Part shown: positions 53,955-64,000 of the stretch, in pieces
Layout: each line of letters begins with the position of its first letter
Numbering within the stretch: position 1 is the first letter of the stretch
NCBI GenBank assembly: GCA_963383645.1
Contig: OY726559.1
Span: 107,780,735-107,844,734, forward strand
Origin: Muscardinus avellanarius
Taxonomy: Eukaryota > Chordata > Mammalia > Rodentia > Gliridae
Length of the DNA stretch: 64,000 nt
Direction of reading: 5' to 3'
The notes under the pieces: generated by a model
Told to the model about the DNA's origin: nothing
Seen by the model: only the letters and a program-made list of their open reading frames with translations
The model's database searches: none
Position numbers and translations under genes: made by a program

Positions 53955-55480
53955 AGGTACTTTTATTGGTGCATTGTATTTATCCATCATGGGTTCAAAG
54001 TGTATATGTATACCTTTGTTGGTACCTCACAGTGAGGTCCCAAGCGATGCAAGCATACACACCACACTTGGTGTTTCCCTCCAGGTCCCACCCGCTCTCT
54101 CCTCCCTCCCCACACATGTTACTGACATTGACACGGATGCCCTCATTATGCATGTAGCATTATTTGAGCTGTCTCCTTCACCAAGCCTTCTTTTTCCCTC
54201 ACCACATCCCTCCCCCAGTTTCCTTTCACTATTCTTCTGGTTTCTCTCCTCATTTATCTGAAATCCCTTTTGTTTCTTATTTTTCTTTTCCTTTCCACAT
54301 GTGAGAGGAAAACATACAACCCTTGACTCTTTGAGACTGGCTAATCTCACCATAATATTCTCTAGCTCCACCCATTTTCTTTCAAATGACATAATTTTGT
54401 TCTTTAAATGGCTAAGTAAATTGTCATTGTGTTTATATATAACATTTTCTTTATCCAATCATCTGTTGATGGATAGACACCTAGGTTAGTTCCACGATTT
54501 GGCGATTATGAATTGTGCTATAAACATGGATATGCATATATCACTCTATTAATCTGACATTAATTCTTTTGGAAAGATACCAAGGAGTGGCATAGCTGAG
54601 ATAAACAGTGTTTCCAGTACTTATCTTTTAAGGAACCTCCATATTGATCTCTGTGGTGATTTTACTAATTTATAATCCCACCAACGATATATAATTCCTT
54701 TTCCCCACATCTTTGCCAGAATTTATTATTGTTTGTATCCTTGATGACTGCCATTCTAATTGGAGTTAGATGGAATTTCAGTGTAGTTTTGATTTACATT
54801 TCCTTGGTTTCTAATGATGTTGAATATTTTTTCATTAGCCAATTGTATTTCTTTCTTCTTTTGAAAAGTATCTCTTTAGTTTAATTACCCATTCTTATTG
54901 GGTTATTCAGTATTTTTAGTCTTAAGTTTTAAGTTCTTAATGTACTCTAGATATTAGTCCTATCAAAGAAGTAGCTGGATTTTCTCTTATTCTGTAGGCT
55001 TTCTCCTCAAACTCTTGATTATTTTGTTTTGTTTTACCACTCAAAGCTTTTTAATTTAGCCAGGTGTGGGGCACACATTTGTAATCCTAGTACTTGGGGG
55101 GCTGAGACAGAAGGATTCCAGATTAGAGGACAGACTCTCAGTACTTTCTGAAACCTTGTTTTAAAATAAAAATAAAATAGGTCTGGGGGTTACCTCAGAG
55201 GTAGAATACCCCTGGGTTTAATCCCCAGTGCCACAAAAAATAATTAATTAATTAATTAATTAACCTTTTAATTTGATGCCATCCTATTTTCTGACTCTCA
55301 GTCTTACTTCCTGAGCCTTGGGAGGTCTTGTTGAAGAAGTCTTTACCAGTGCCTATACGTTGGAGTCCTATGTTTTCTTCTAGTAATTGAAAAGTCCCTG
55401 GTCTAATTTCTAGGTCTTTGACTGGACTTGACTCGTGTGCACAGTGAGATATAGAGATCTAATTTCAGCTTGTTCCTGGA
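53915..55480 (-). mobile_element. L1 3' half: ORF2 C-terminal region and 3'UTR
   Basis: A (TG)n(TA)n tract at 53915-53954 stands at the tail side. The 3'UTR antisense follows ('ttattggtgcattgtattta'). ORF2 antisense comes next: 'catctgttgatggatagaca', 'attactaatttataatccca'-like text near 54661, 'ctctagatattagtcctatc' near 54947, and 'gctttttaatttgatgccat' across the SINE at 55052. Homology ends near 55480, so the element is 5'-truncated. Confidence 0.82.
55052..55262 (+). mobile_element. Dimeric SINE inside the L1
   Basis: 'agccaggtgtggggcacaca' to 'ttaatccccagtgccacaaa', with an (ATTA)n tail. 'ttttaattt' occurs on both sides, and the L1 reading is continuous across it. Confidence 0.87.
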
Positions 55481-56044
55481 GAATCTGGGCTACATCTTCT
55501 AAGTAGCGATATCAATGGTCCCCAGTTTATGTGGGCCATTTTTAGTTTATATTTGCTATGTTGATATAACAGTGTTCCTTTTTCTCTTAAAATTGTGTTT
55601 GAATGATAAAGTATCCTATTTCCAACAAATGGAACACCCTATTTCCAAGCTAAGTTTTCTAAAGAAAGGTTTTTTGAATGATAGTACCAGAAGATACCCA
55701 GAGTAATATGTTTCCTTACAGATTAAGTTTTTTAAAAATCACACATTTGTCTTAGAAAAAAAGCATACCTTATACTGGGAAATTAAAGGATCTGGGATGT
55801 TCCTGCATAAAGATGTGTGCTGAATTTAGTATAACCCAACATTCCCAGTATTTATAAAGCACAGCCCCTGAATAAGTTTCCCAGAAAACTGGTTGAAGAA
55901 GTGCTTCCCTGAAAGATTAGAGACCTAATGAATTGATTCTTTCAGATAGCAAATTTCTAAACAATTCTTAGGAGAGAATGGAACCTTGTGCAAACTCTCC
56001 AGGTTGGTCACACCATATTTTTTTCACTAAAAATTCATCAGTGT
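55481..56044. other. Low-copy AT-rich DNA
   Basis: Nothing was recognised. Confidence 0.4.
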
Positions 56045-56478
56045 AGCTGGATGTGGTAGTTCAAGCCTGTAATCCCAGTACTTGGGAAGCTGATACAGGA
56101 GGAGCTCAGCAACTTAGTGATGAGGCCCTCAGCAACTTAGCAAGAACCTGTTTCAAAATGAAAAAAAGAAAGAAAAAGAGAAGAAAAGAAGCCAGGTGTG
56201 GTGGTGCACTCTTTTAGTCTCAGTACTTGGGAGGCATAGATGGGAGAATTTCAGGTTCAAGGATAGCCTCAACAATTAGTAAGACTCATCACCCTAATGA
56301 GACCCTGTTTCCAAGTAAAATTAAGATAGGGCTGGGGTGGTACCTCAGAGATAGAACATCCCTGGGCTCAATCCTCAGTACCACAAAAAAAAAAAGAAAA
56401 AGAAAAAGAAAAGGGATGAGGGGGTAGCTTGGAGGCAAAATGCTCCTGGGTTCAATCCCCAGTTCCAAAAATTAAGAA
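56045..56478 (+). mobile_element. SINE split at its linker by a second SINE, same orientation
   Basis: The outer left half is 56045-56190 ('agctggatgtggtagttcaa'). The inner SINE is about 56191-56400 ('gccaggtgtggtggtgcact' to 'ctcaatcctcagtaccacaa'). The outer right half is 56413-56478 ('ggatgagggggtagcttgga'). A-rich 'aagaaaaaga'-type DNA on both sides hides the exact duplication. Confidence 0.8.
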
Positions 56479-58109
56479 TCAGATAATGTAATCTGACATG
56501 GTCTAAATATGTTGTTCTGACATGGTCTAAAAATGAAGTGAGATATTTTAAATTAGGATAGGCATAAACAAATAAGAGTCTTCTTCGCACTATACTGCCT
56601 CTGTTCTCCAGAATGCTTGGCCACAGGACAGATTTTTTAGCCCCTTCCCGGAAGCCCAGAGAACAGAGCAAGCTATTGAGATTTCGGAGCAGCATCTTAA
56701 GAGATAGGAGGAGTTCTCCTCATGAGCAGGGTAGACAAGGGCATTTGGACAGATTAAATGATCTCCACAAAACTTAGCAAGTGTGAAACATTACAGCATT
56801 AGTTAGCACTAAGAAGAAATGAAGAAGTGGTGAGAGATGGGGATGCAGACTGCCTAAGGGCGCAAGGGACGATGGAGGAACTCTAAGATTCATGGCCATT
56901 TTCCTCCAGGTTTTCACCAGCTTTTATGTCATGAAATGATAGAGTAGCTCTTATTAACCATGTCAAAAGCTCAAAGCAGAAGGTCAGACCCAAGGAGGAG
57001 TGAGCACGATACTGATGGATGTCCCTGCCCCATCTAAGAGGATCCGTATGCTCTCTGGAAACCAGCCACACTAGGGTCGGGATACTGATCGTGTACACCT
57101 CACACTGCCTCGCCAAGTGCCCGTACAGTATTTTTGTTTTGTTTTGTTTTTTGACAAATGGATATTGGATCCAGCCAAAGAGACCCCAGACACAGGAGGA
57201 ATCATCCTGGTTTTTAGCCTGGCTAAAAGTGGCATGATAACATTACACCCAGCAACCCTTAGCATAATAGCCTCTAGAAATTAATCCAGGAACTTTGCAG
57301 TTACTAAAAGAAAGCATAGGACCGACTCTCCAACACATAGGCACAAGTGGAGACTTCTTCAACAGACTCTTAAAGCTCTGGGAGTAAAACCAAGAATCAC
57401 CCAGGTGTCCTTTATAAGGCTACTTGGATCTGAAGTCTGCACAGCACCATGCTTACACCCATCTGATTAAGTGAAGTGCGTGTGGGTAGTCTGCCCGACT
57501 AAGATGAGTGATCCCCCATAGTTGAAGGCAGCTGTACTGCCCACAAGAGAGCCAGCTGCCCAGAAAACTGAGCCCAGAACTAATTTACCAGACAGCACTT
57601 AATATAGCTTAGTGGAGAAGAGAGCAGGGCCTGTGCTATTCCATGAGCTAAGCCCTGGAGAAGAGAACCCCCAATACCACCAGGAACACCAGAGCTGGTA
57701 TGGAATTGCAACAAGCAGACCCTGCCCCTTCCCTGCGTGTTTTCATGAGTCTAATGCTCCCTTTGGCTCAGAAGTCCCTGTTTGGGTTCGATGTGCATGG
57801 TGACTGTTACAGAAAGTCAGAGATTATTCCCGTGACACTGATAGTCTCAGAGAACAAGGGCTTCCTTTTCTGCATTATTTTCTGAACAGTTACTTTTTCA
57901 ATTTATTCTACTAGAAAATCCCCTTAGAGCTCAGTTTGACTGCCTCTGTCTCATCAACTCTGCTGGTAACACTTCATGAGTCACACACTTAGGGGTCCCA
58001 CCATTGGTTCTAGGTTCTAAGATCACCTTGAAATTCTCAATAAACTTGAGGAAAGGAGTCCTATATTTTCATTTTGTACTGGTCCTGTATGTAGTGGTCC
58101 TGACCAAAA
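56479..58109. other. 1.6 kb of low-copy DNA, no gene seen
   Basis: Frames of 60-106 residues occur on both strands without motifs. No repeat was recognised. Confidence 0.4.

Positions 58110-58156
<47 letters not shown>
58110..58156 (+). repeat. (CA)n microsatellite
   Basis: About 23 uninterrupted CA units. Confidence 0.95.
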
Positions 58157-58159
<3 letters not shown>

Positions 58160-58249
58160 TTTTACCTTTTAAAAGGACTTTCACATTTGGTTCATAAAGC
58201 AGCCAGAAAAGGAGGAAAATTTGTAGGGAAGACAAAATCTTGAAGTTAG

Positions 58250-58472
58250 ACAGAAACCTGAGTTTCAGTCTAGTTCTGAAATGTTTATGTCACCTTGGGC
58301 CAGTTGTTTGATTTCTTTGATGAGGATCAAAGAAAGAGGATGAATGTAAAGCTTTTACAGGATATTCCTCTTTTGGAGAATAGCCAAACTGCCTGTCACG
58401 TTAAAAGTGATACAATAATTATGTGAAATAATGTGTGTGGCAATGCCCAGCACATGATAGCCACCAACTAAG
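58250..58472 (+). mobile_element. MIR SINE
   Basis: 'atgtcaccttgggccagttg' and 'ggcaatgcccagcacatgat' match the MIR core and 3' part. Confidence 0.7.
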
Positions 58473-59097
58473 CCTCATTTCCCCTCTCCTCCAGCTCCTC
58501 TGCAGCCCAGCTCTTCCAATTTGCAAGATGTGAAAACTAAAACGAGAGGTTGAGATCATCTACCAAATGCACCTTTCTGGGTTCTGTGAAAAGCAGAAGT
58601 CAGGATGGAATTAGATGTACAAAGATTTTATTAAAGGAAGCTCCTGTGAGAGGGTAATGCTAGAAAGACAAAAGTCATCAGACCAGAAAGCAAATCTGAC
58701 CTGAGCATAGGGGAGAAGCCAAAGAAATGTTCTAGATGGCCGTGTCATGGAGGGGAACGTGGTGAAGCCCGTGGGAATCCTTGATGGTGCTGAGTCCACA
58801 ACTGGTTCTCAGAGGAGCCCCACACCTCCCAGGAATGGTTTCGCCTTAGCGTTCATTCAGGGCGCAGCTCAATGGAGGCATGGGCTTAGGCTCATAGGAG
58901 GCTGTGGATTTCAGAAAGAGGAATGCTTGAGCAATTATTCTCCCTGAATTTGTAGGATAATGAGGGGCATTTTCATGGCCACCAGATAAAACTTTACACT
59001 GAATTGCTACCAAACAAAATCCATCCTTGACTTGCAAGGAATTCGGGTAGCCTGGACTCTTCCAGTAATGTAAATCTTCACATAGATAATTATATCT
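58473..59097. other. Low-copy DNA, possible old LTR piece
   Basis: 'ctgtgaaaagcagaagtcag' and 'tacaaagattttattaaagg' look like part of an old LTR, but I cannot assign it. A short plus-strand frame (58747-58944) lacks motifs. Confidence 0.35.
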
Positions 59098-59308
59098 TTT
59101 TTCAGTACTGGGGATGGAACCCAGAAGCATTCTACCTTTGAGCTACACCCTCAGCCCTATTTTTTTTTTCTGCTTTATTTTGAAACAGGGCCTCACTGAG
59201 TTGCAAAGGACCTCACTAAGTAGTTGAGGCTGTTCCCGAACCATAATCCTCCTGTCTCAGCCTCCCAAATGCCGGGTTTACAAGTGTGCACCATCATGCC
59301 CATCTTAA
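59098..59308 (-). mobile_element. Dimeric SINE, minus strand
   Basis: 'cagtactggggatggaaccc' to 'gtgtgcaccatcatgcccat'. Confidence 0.87.
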
Positions 59309-59514
59309 TTCTTTTTTAATTATTAGAATTATTCAATCATATTAACTGTATAAATTAATAAACTCACTGTGAAATCCACACATGTATTTGATTATATCTG
59401 ACATCCCCACTACTTCTATAGTCTTCCCTTCTGTCCCTTTCCCCCCTCTCTCTTCCCTTCTGTCTCCTTTTAGAGAATGAGCCATTGCCTGCTTAAAAAA
59501 AAAAAATCAGTATA

Positions 59515-59725
59515 GTGCCAGTGTAGTGGTGCACACCTGGAATCCCAGTGCTTAGAGGGCTGAGAAAGGAGGACTGTAGGTTCAAGAGCAGCCTCAGCAA
59601 TTTTGTGAGACTCTAAGAAAACTAGGGAGACCCTGTTTCAAAACAAAACTAAAACAGGGCTGGGGATGTAGCTCAGAGGCAGAATGTTTCTGAGTTTAAT
59701 GCCCAGTCCAAAATAAAATAAGAGT
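59515..59725 (+). mobile_element. Dimeric SINE, diverged
   Basis: 'gccagtgtagtggtgcacac' to 'ttaatgcccagtccaaaata'. Confidence 0.84.
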
Positions 59726-60070
59726 GAGTTGTAACTGGCAGTTTTGCCTGGCCCTGGACACAGAGGTTCTGCGTGCCCAAGTTTTCATACTGCATGAAAG
59801 GCAGCGCTGGCACCTTAGCCCAAACCTCCTGCCTCCTCCAGTGGAGCTGGGGCTACACACCAGCAAGGTCTTCCAACTGAGTCAGAGACAACGTTAGTCA
59901 CTTGGGCACGGTGTTATCCTGGCAGCTCGCTGTTCTTCCCCAGCTCCGTATCTTCTCCCCAAGCTTTCTTAGGACTCTCGAGCCCAGTGCACACAATCGC
60001 TGCCAACATTCATAGGAGGGAGAGGGTAAGATCACAAAAATGCACAGTCAAATCCACTTGATCAAAAGTA
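59726..60070. other. Low-copy DNA, nothing recognised
   Basis: No gene or repeat was supported. Confidence 0.4.
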
Positions 60071-60072
60071 AA

Positions 60073-60245
60073 GACCTGGGAGGCTGAAACAGGAGGATCG
60101 AGACCAGCCTCGGCAACTTAGACACACTCTCGGCAACCTAGCAAGACCCTGTTTCAAAACAAAACAAAACAAAACATTTAAAGGGATAGGTGTATAGCTA
60201 GGAGGTAGAATCCACTAGGGTTAAATCCTCAGTGCCAATTAAAAA
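60073..60245 (+). mobile_element. SINE, 5'-truncated
   Basis: It starts in the left half ('acctgggaggctgaaacagg') and has an (AAAAC)n linker and a right half 'gataggtgtatagctaggag'. Confidence 0.8.
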
Positions 60246-60339
60246 AATAAAGAGTAGGCTGATGGCAGAGAAGAGATAAAGAAAGGAGGCAATAAAAAAC
60301 CTGGTTCAGTTAAGGATAACTAAATAATGGTTTGATTTT

Positions 60340-60543
60340 TTTCAGTACTGGGGATGGAACCCAGGGGCATTCTACCTCTGAGAGACACTCCCGGCCCTAT
60401 TTTTTATTCTTTATTTTGAAGCAGGGTCTCACTGAGTTGCAAGCGCCTCACTAAGAAGCTGAGGCTGGCCACGAACGGCGATCCTTCTGTCTCAGCCTCC
60501 TCCCAAACACTGGGATTACAAGCTTGTGCCACCACGCCCAGCT
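60340..60543 (-). mobile_element. Dimeric SINE, minus strand
   Basis: 'cagtactggggatggaaccc' to 'gtgccaccacgcccagct'. 'aataatgg' occurs on both sides (60324-60331 and 60543-60550). Confidence 0.88.
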
Positions 60544-60699
60544 AATAATGGAATATTTTAAAACTGAACTCAATTTCACTTTGTTATTTTCACCTAAGTG
60601 AGTATTAGTGGGAAGTCCTCAGAGATATTTGCCTTATGGGGCAAAAATTATTTGTATGTTGCTCATCAACTCAAATGTCCCTAATTCAGAGTTTTAAAT

Positions 60700-60880
60700 G
60701 TACCAGATATGGTACTTGAGAGGCTGAGACAGGAGGATTGCAGGTTTGAAGCCAGCCTCAGCAACTAAGTGAGGCCCTCTGCAACCTAGTGAGAACTTGT
60801 TTCAAAATAAAAAATAAAATAGGGCTGGGGTATAACTCAGAGTTAAAACACCACTGAATTCAATCCCCAACAATGATAAT
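60700..60880 (+). mobile_element. SINE with shortened left end
   Basis: 'ggtacttgagaggctgagac' to 'ttcaatccccaacaatgata'. Confidence 0.82.
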
Positions 60881-60918
60881 TAATAATAATAATATTGAGA
60901 ATAAAGCTTTAGATTTAA

Positions 60919-60924
<6 letters not shown>

Positions 60925-60949
<25 letters not shown>

Positions 60950-61375
60950 TGCGGTACTGGGGGTGGAACCCAGGGGCATTCTACCTCCAAGCTACACCCC
61001 TCAGTCTTATTTTTTATTCTTAATTTTTTTTTTTTTTTTTTTTTTGGTACTGGGGTTTCTGGAAGCCCTTCTACCTCCAGGCTACACTCCCAGACCTATT
61101 TTATATTTTTATTTGGAAACAGGGTCTCTTAAGCCATCAAGGCTGGCTTCAAACCTGCACCATCCTCCTGTCTCCGCCTCCCAAGCACCGGGATTACAAG
61201 CATGCGCCACCACGCCCAGCTTTAAAATTTTTCATTTTTAAACAGGGTCTCACTGAATTCCAAAGGGCCTCTCTGAGTAGTAGCTGAGGCTCTCCTTAAA
61301 CCACGATCCTCCCATCTCAGCCTCCCAAATGCTGGGATTACAAGTGTGTGCCACCATGCCTGGCTTTTAACTTGC
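60925..61375 (-). mobile_element. Outer SINE split at its linker by a second SINE
   Basis: The outer right half (60950-61023, 'gggggtggaacccaggggca') and outer left half (61223-61375, 'aacagggtctcactgaattc' to 'gtgtgccaccatgcctggct') enclose an inner SINE. Its T-run and subtype marks ('ggtctcttaagcc', 'catgcgccaccacgcccagc') run from 61024 to 61222. Confidence 0.87.
61024..61222 (-). mobile_element. Inner SINE of the 'ctggcttaagagac' subtype
   Basis: A 20-base T-run tail is followed by 'ggtactggggtttctggaag' and 'ctcccagacctattttatat'. It is close to the copies at 7933, 42783 and 50164. Confidence 0.88.
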
Positions 61376-61444
61376 ATTTCTAATACATATTGTGAAAGAT
61401 GGACTAAACCAATTAGTTGTAGAGGACAGGAATGGGGAATATTT

Positions 61445-61542
61445 AAAAGGGATCTTTTTTTGTCTTTTAGGAACCAAGAACTGAACCCAAAGTGCCACAC
61501 CTGCAAAGCAGGTGCTTTGCCACTGAGCTACATCCTGGCCCC
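61445..61542 (-). mobile_element. Monomeric ID-type (tRNA-derived) SINE with duplication
   Basis: On the minus strand: 'ggccaggatgtagctcagtg' then 'gcaaagcacctgctttgcag' then a T-arm-like 'gggttcagttc', i.e. D arm, palindromic anticodon arm and T arm of a tRNA-Ala-like ID element. An A-rich tail reads outward to about 61445. It is flanked by 'aggaatggggaatattt' (61428-61444) and 'aggaatgggggatattt' (61543-61559), 16 of 17 matching. Unlike the dimers, it keeps the full anticodon arm. It is not a functional tRNA gene. Confidence 0.8.
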
Positions 61543-61559
61543 AGGAATGGGGGATATTT

Positions 61560-62142
61560 TATATTAATACTTGATATTAATCCACTTGAATGAAAAACAA
61601 AAACCATTTGCCGTTTTTGGAAACACTGACATATTTGCCCAAAAATGTACACATAATGAATCAAGCTTATTCACTAAGAACAGATCTGAAGGGAGATAAG
61701 ATTAATCTAGCTGAAAATAATAAAATAAACACAATTTTTAAAAAATGTTTTATTAATTTTAATGCCTAATTCAGACCAGCTTTCTTATACCTATTTCCTC
61801 TTTCCTACCACCCCCACAACTTCACACATACACACCCTGTCCACTTAAGCTAAATTAAAAAAATTTTACTGTGTTTGCATGGTCAATTTGTAAAAGCCAG
61901 TTTCCATCTATGATGCCAAGTGAGAAAGTGAGGCCCATGGCAAAATGTTTAAAATAAGCACAATGTCTTTTTATCCCTCAAAAAATCACTGAACTGAGGC
62001 TTTGGCCCAATTTAGCAGTCCCTTCTATAATATCCTTTAGAGATTCTTCTGTCTCCACAGGAAATCTCAAAGAACTCTCAGAAATGTCAAAATTCATGGC
62101 TCTTCACAGGATGCTTCCACCTTCTAGAAAACCATTTCTTTG
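61560..62142. other. Low-copy AT-rich DNA
   Basis: Nothing was recognised. Confidence 0.4.
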
Positions 62143-62328
62143 GGAAGGCTACTGATAATTGAACCCAGAGATATTCTACCTTCAAGCTACAACCCCAACC
62201 CTTTTTATTTTTATTTTGAAACAGAACCTGGCTAGGTTGCTGAAGCCAGCCTCAAACCCGTGAGCCTCTTATCCCTGCCTCCCAAGTACTGGCAGTACAG
62301 GCATGTGCCACCATGCCCAACTTAGAAT
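62143..62328 (-). mobile_element. Diverged dimeric SINE, minus strand
   Basis: 'actgataattgaacccagag' to 'catgtgccaccatgcccaac'. Confidence 0.83.
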
Positions 62329-62491
62329 ATTAGCTTTTTACATCAACTTGAAATCAACTCATTAACAATTTGAAAGCTATTCATGATAACATCCATTCCT
62401 CATTCTTTCTAGGTTATCCCAAAACAGTTCTGTTTCAAATATAGAGATCCCATGTGACATTCTCTTTGAACCACCTAATTGGTATAATTTT

Positions 62492-62932
62492 CTTGTGTGT
62501 GTGGTTCTGGAAATGAAACCCAGGGGCACGAGCTACACCCCCAATCCTATTTTTTATTCTTTATTTTAAAACAGGGTCTCATGAAGCCGGGCATGGTGGC
62601 TCGCGCTTGTAATCCCAGCTTTCGGGAGGCCGAGACCAGAGGTCTGCAGTTCGCTGACAATCTCAGCTACTTAGTGAGGCCCTCTGCAACTCAGTGAGAA
62701 CTGGTTTCCAAACACAGAATAAAAAATAGGGCAGGGGGTGTAGCTCAGAGGTTGAATGCTCCTGGGTTCCATCCCCAGACTCGCAAAATTAATTAATTAA
62801 TTAATTAATTTAAAAAAAGGTCTCACTAAGTTGTGGAGGGCCTAAGTAGCTGAGGCTAGCTTCAAACCCAGATCCTCCTTTCTTAGCATCCCAAATACTG
62901 GGATTACAAGCATGTGACACCATGCCCAGCTT
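62492..62932 (-). mobile_element. Outer SINE (minus) split by a plus-strand SINE
   Basis: The outer right half (62497-62585, 'gtggttctggaaatgaaacc') and outer left half (62819-62932, 'ctgaggctagcttcaaaccc' to 'gacaccatgcccagct') enclose a plus-strand SINE. 'ggtctcatgaa' (62575-62585) and 'ggtctcactaa' (62819-62829) are the duplication with two mismatches. Confidence 0.87.
62586..62818 (+). mobile_element. Inner SINE, plus strand, (ATTA)n tail
   Basis: 'gccgggcatggtggctcgcg' to 'ttccatccccagactcgc', then (AATT)n and an A-run. Confidence 0.9.
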
Positions 62933-63689
62933 GGCATTATTCTTTAAGTGTAACACATAGATCTGAACTATACCTCCAATGAATCTGATTTTGCTTCCAA
63001 CAGGGATGTATGGTATTATCTGTTTCAAAGGGATGTATTATATATGAAAAGAAATAATCCAGATTGTGAGTTATTCTGGGATCTGTGCCCTGTTCAGCCA
63101 TACACCTGGGGTATATTTCAGCCTTCATTGCAGCTAGGAGAGGCCATAGGACTGAATTCTGGGGACATGGAAGGTAAGCAAAAGGGAAAATGCCACTTTT
63201 AGGCTTATTCTATTATCTCCCCCCAAATTTCTTATGTGGGATGTTTCTTCTTTTTCTACATTTGGAAAAAAATGTGAGGACCCCAGAGGAGGGTGGGGTC
63301 ACAAGAGAGAACAGAACTGAATATCTGCATGACTGTATTCCTGCCCCCATCCCTCTCCTGACCCACATTGGTCTGTGACATGGGCAAAAAAAGAGCATTT
63401 TATTATATTAAGTCACAGATTTTATAAAGTTGTTTCAGCTGTTTTCTAATATTGCTGTGCGTATTAGGCTAATGTGTAAAATACGGTGCCAAGTACAGAG
63501 ACTTGCTCCAAATGTATTAGCTACCATTACCATGAACAGCACCTCTATCCCCACTACTAATACTATTACCAGCACACCAGACAAAGTCTGACTGGTATTC
63601 TCACTTAATGTAATCACTTCAGTCTAGAATTGAACCTACCCTTGTAAGAGTCACAAGTAATCAGATTACTTGATTTTTGTTTGCTTGTT
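62933..63689. other. Low-copy DNA, no gene seen
   Basis: Frames of 60-63 residues lack motifs. Confidence 0.4.
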
Positions 63690-64000
63690 TTGGTTTTTGC
63701 TGATGTTTGAGTTCCTTCTGTATTCCGGATATTAATCCCTTGTCAGAAGAAATATTTGCAAATATTTCTCCCATCCTGCAAGTTGTCTCTTCACTCTATT
63801 GATGTTTTTTTTTTTTTTTTTTCTTTTTTGTGCAGAAGATTTTTGGCTTAATATTAACCTCATTTGTCTACTTTTGCTTTTGTGGCCTATGCATTTGGGT
63901 TCATATCCCTCCCCCAAAAGAAAAATCTTTGCACAGGCTAATGTTCTAAAATACTTCCCCCATGTCTTCTTCTACTGATGTCATAGTTTGGGGGTCTTAC
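63690..64000 (-). mobile_element. L1 ORF2 fragment running off the window edge
   Basis: 'tattccggatattaatccct' and 'tgcaagttgtctcttcactc', then 'tgtgcagaagatttttggct', are the antisense of L1 ORF2 near its C-terminal end. The continuation lies outside the window. Confidence 0.75.

Noticed and set aside
61471..61543. tRNA gene
   Set aside because: It is tRNA-like but has mismatched acceptor and T arms, a tail and a target-site duplication, so it is an ID-type retroposon.

Overview
This is nuclear DNA of a rodent, most likely a squirrel (Sciuridae). The main evidence is several dozen copies of a dimeric B1/ID-type SINE: the left half reads 'ggtggcgcatgcttgtaat', the right half is tRNA-like and ends 'ggttcaatccccagtacca', and an A-rich linker joins them. 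Rodent-type LINE-1 (L1), long microsatellites and old mammal-wide repeats (MIR, LINE-2, MaLR-type LTRs) fill most of the rest. I found no host protein-coding gene, exon series, rRNA gene or functional tRNA gene. The window looks intergenic or deep-intronic. The only coding sequence I can support is broken L1 ORF1 and ORF2.

Layout. 0-5 kb: quiet AT-rich DNA with SINEs, including a SINE inside a SINE at 3.1-3.6 kb. 5.1-13 kb: an old plus-strand L1 ORF2, split by two insertions. The first (5.68-6.58 kb) is a short piece of a 50-bp GC-rich tandem repeat joined to an L1 3' end. The second (6.63-12.04 kb, minus strand) is bracketed by a 10-bp target-site duplication and carries an L1 5'UTR, ORF1, the start of ORF2, unrelated old DNA, a SINE, about 17 copies of the same 50-bp repeat, and an L1 3' end. 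13-22 kb: mostly old low-copy DNA. 22.7-25.9 kb: another minus-strand L1 lacking central ORF2. 26.8-27.3 kb: a 492-bp almost pure purine tract. 28-49 kb: L1 3' ends, SINEs, microsatellites, one LINE-2 and low-copy stretches. 49.5-51.96 kb: a third L1, bracketed by a 16-bp duplication, keeping 5'UTR/ORF1 and 3' end but with an oppositely oriented old L1 segment where ORF2 should be. 52.3-53.2 kb: an LTR, a SINE in it, and a SINE in that SINE. 54-55.5 kb: an L1 3' half. 56.5-59 kb: low-copy DNA. 59-63 kb: dense SINEs, including a monomeric ID element. The right edge lies inside another L1.

What may be new. The same 50-bp repeat occurs twice upstream of an L1 3' end, in the same relative orientation, and one copy begins inside the repeat array. 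This resembles the organisation of the primate SVA/LAVA composite retrotransposons. In addition, two L1 insertions with clear target-site duplications have ORF2 replaced by foreign DNA. Both readings rest on visual alignment within this window and need genome-wide searches.
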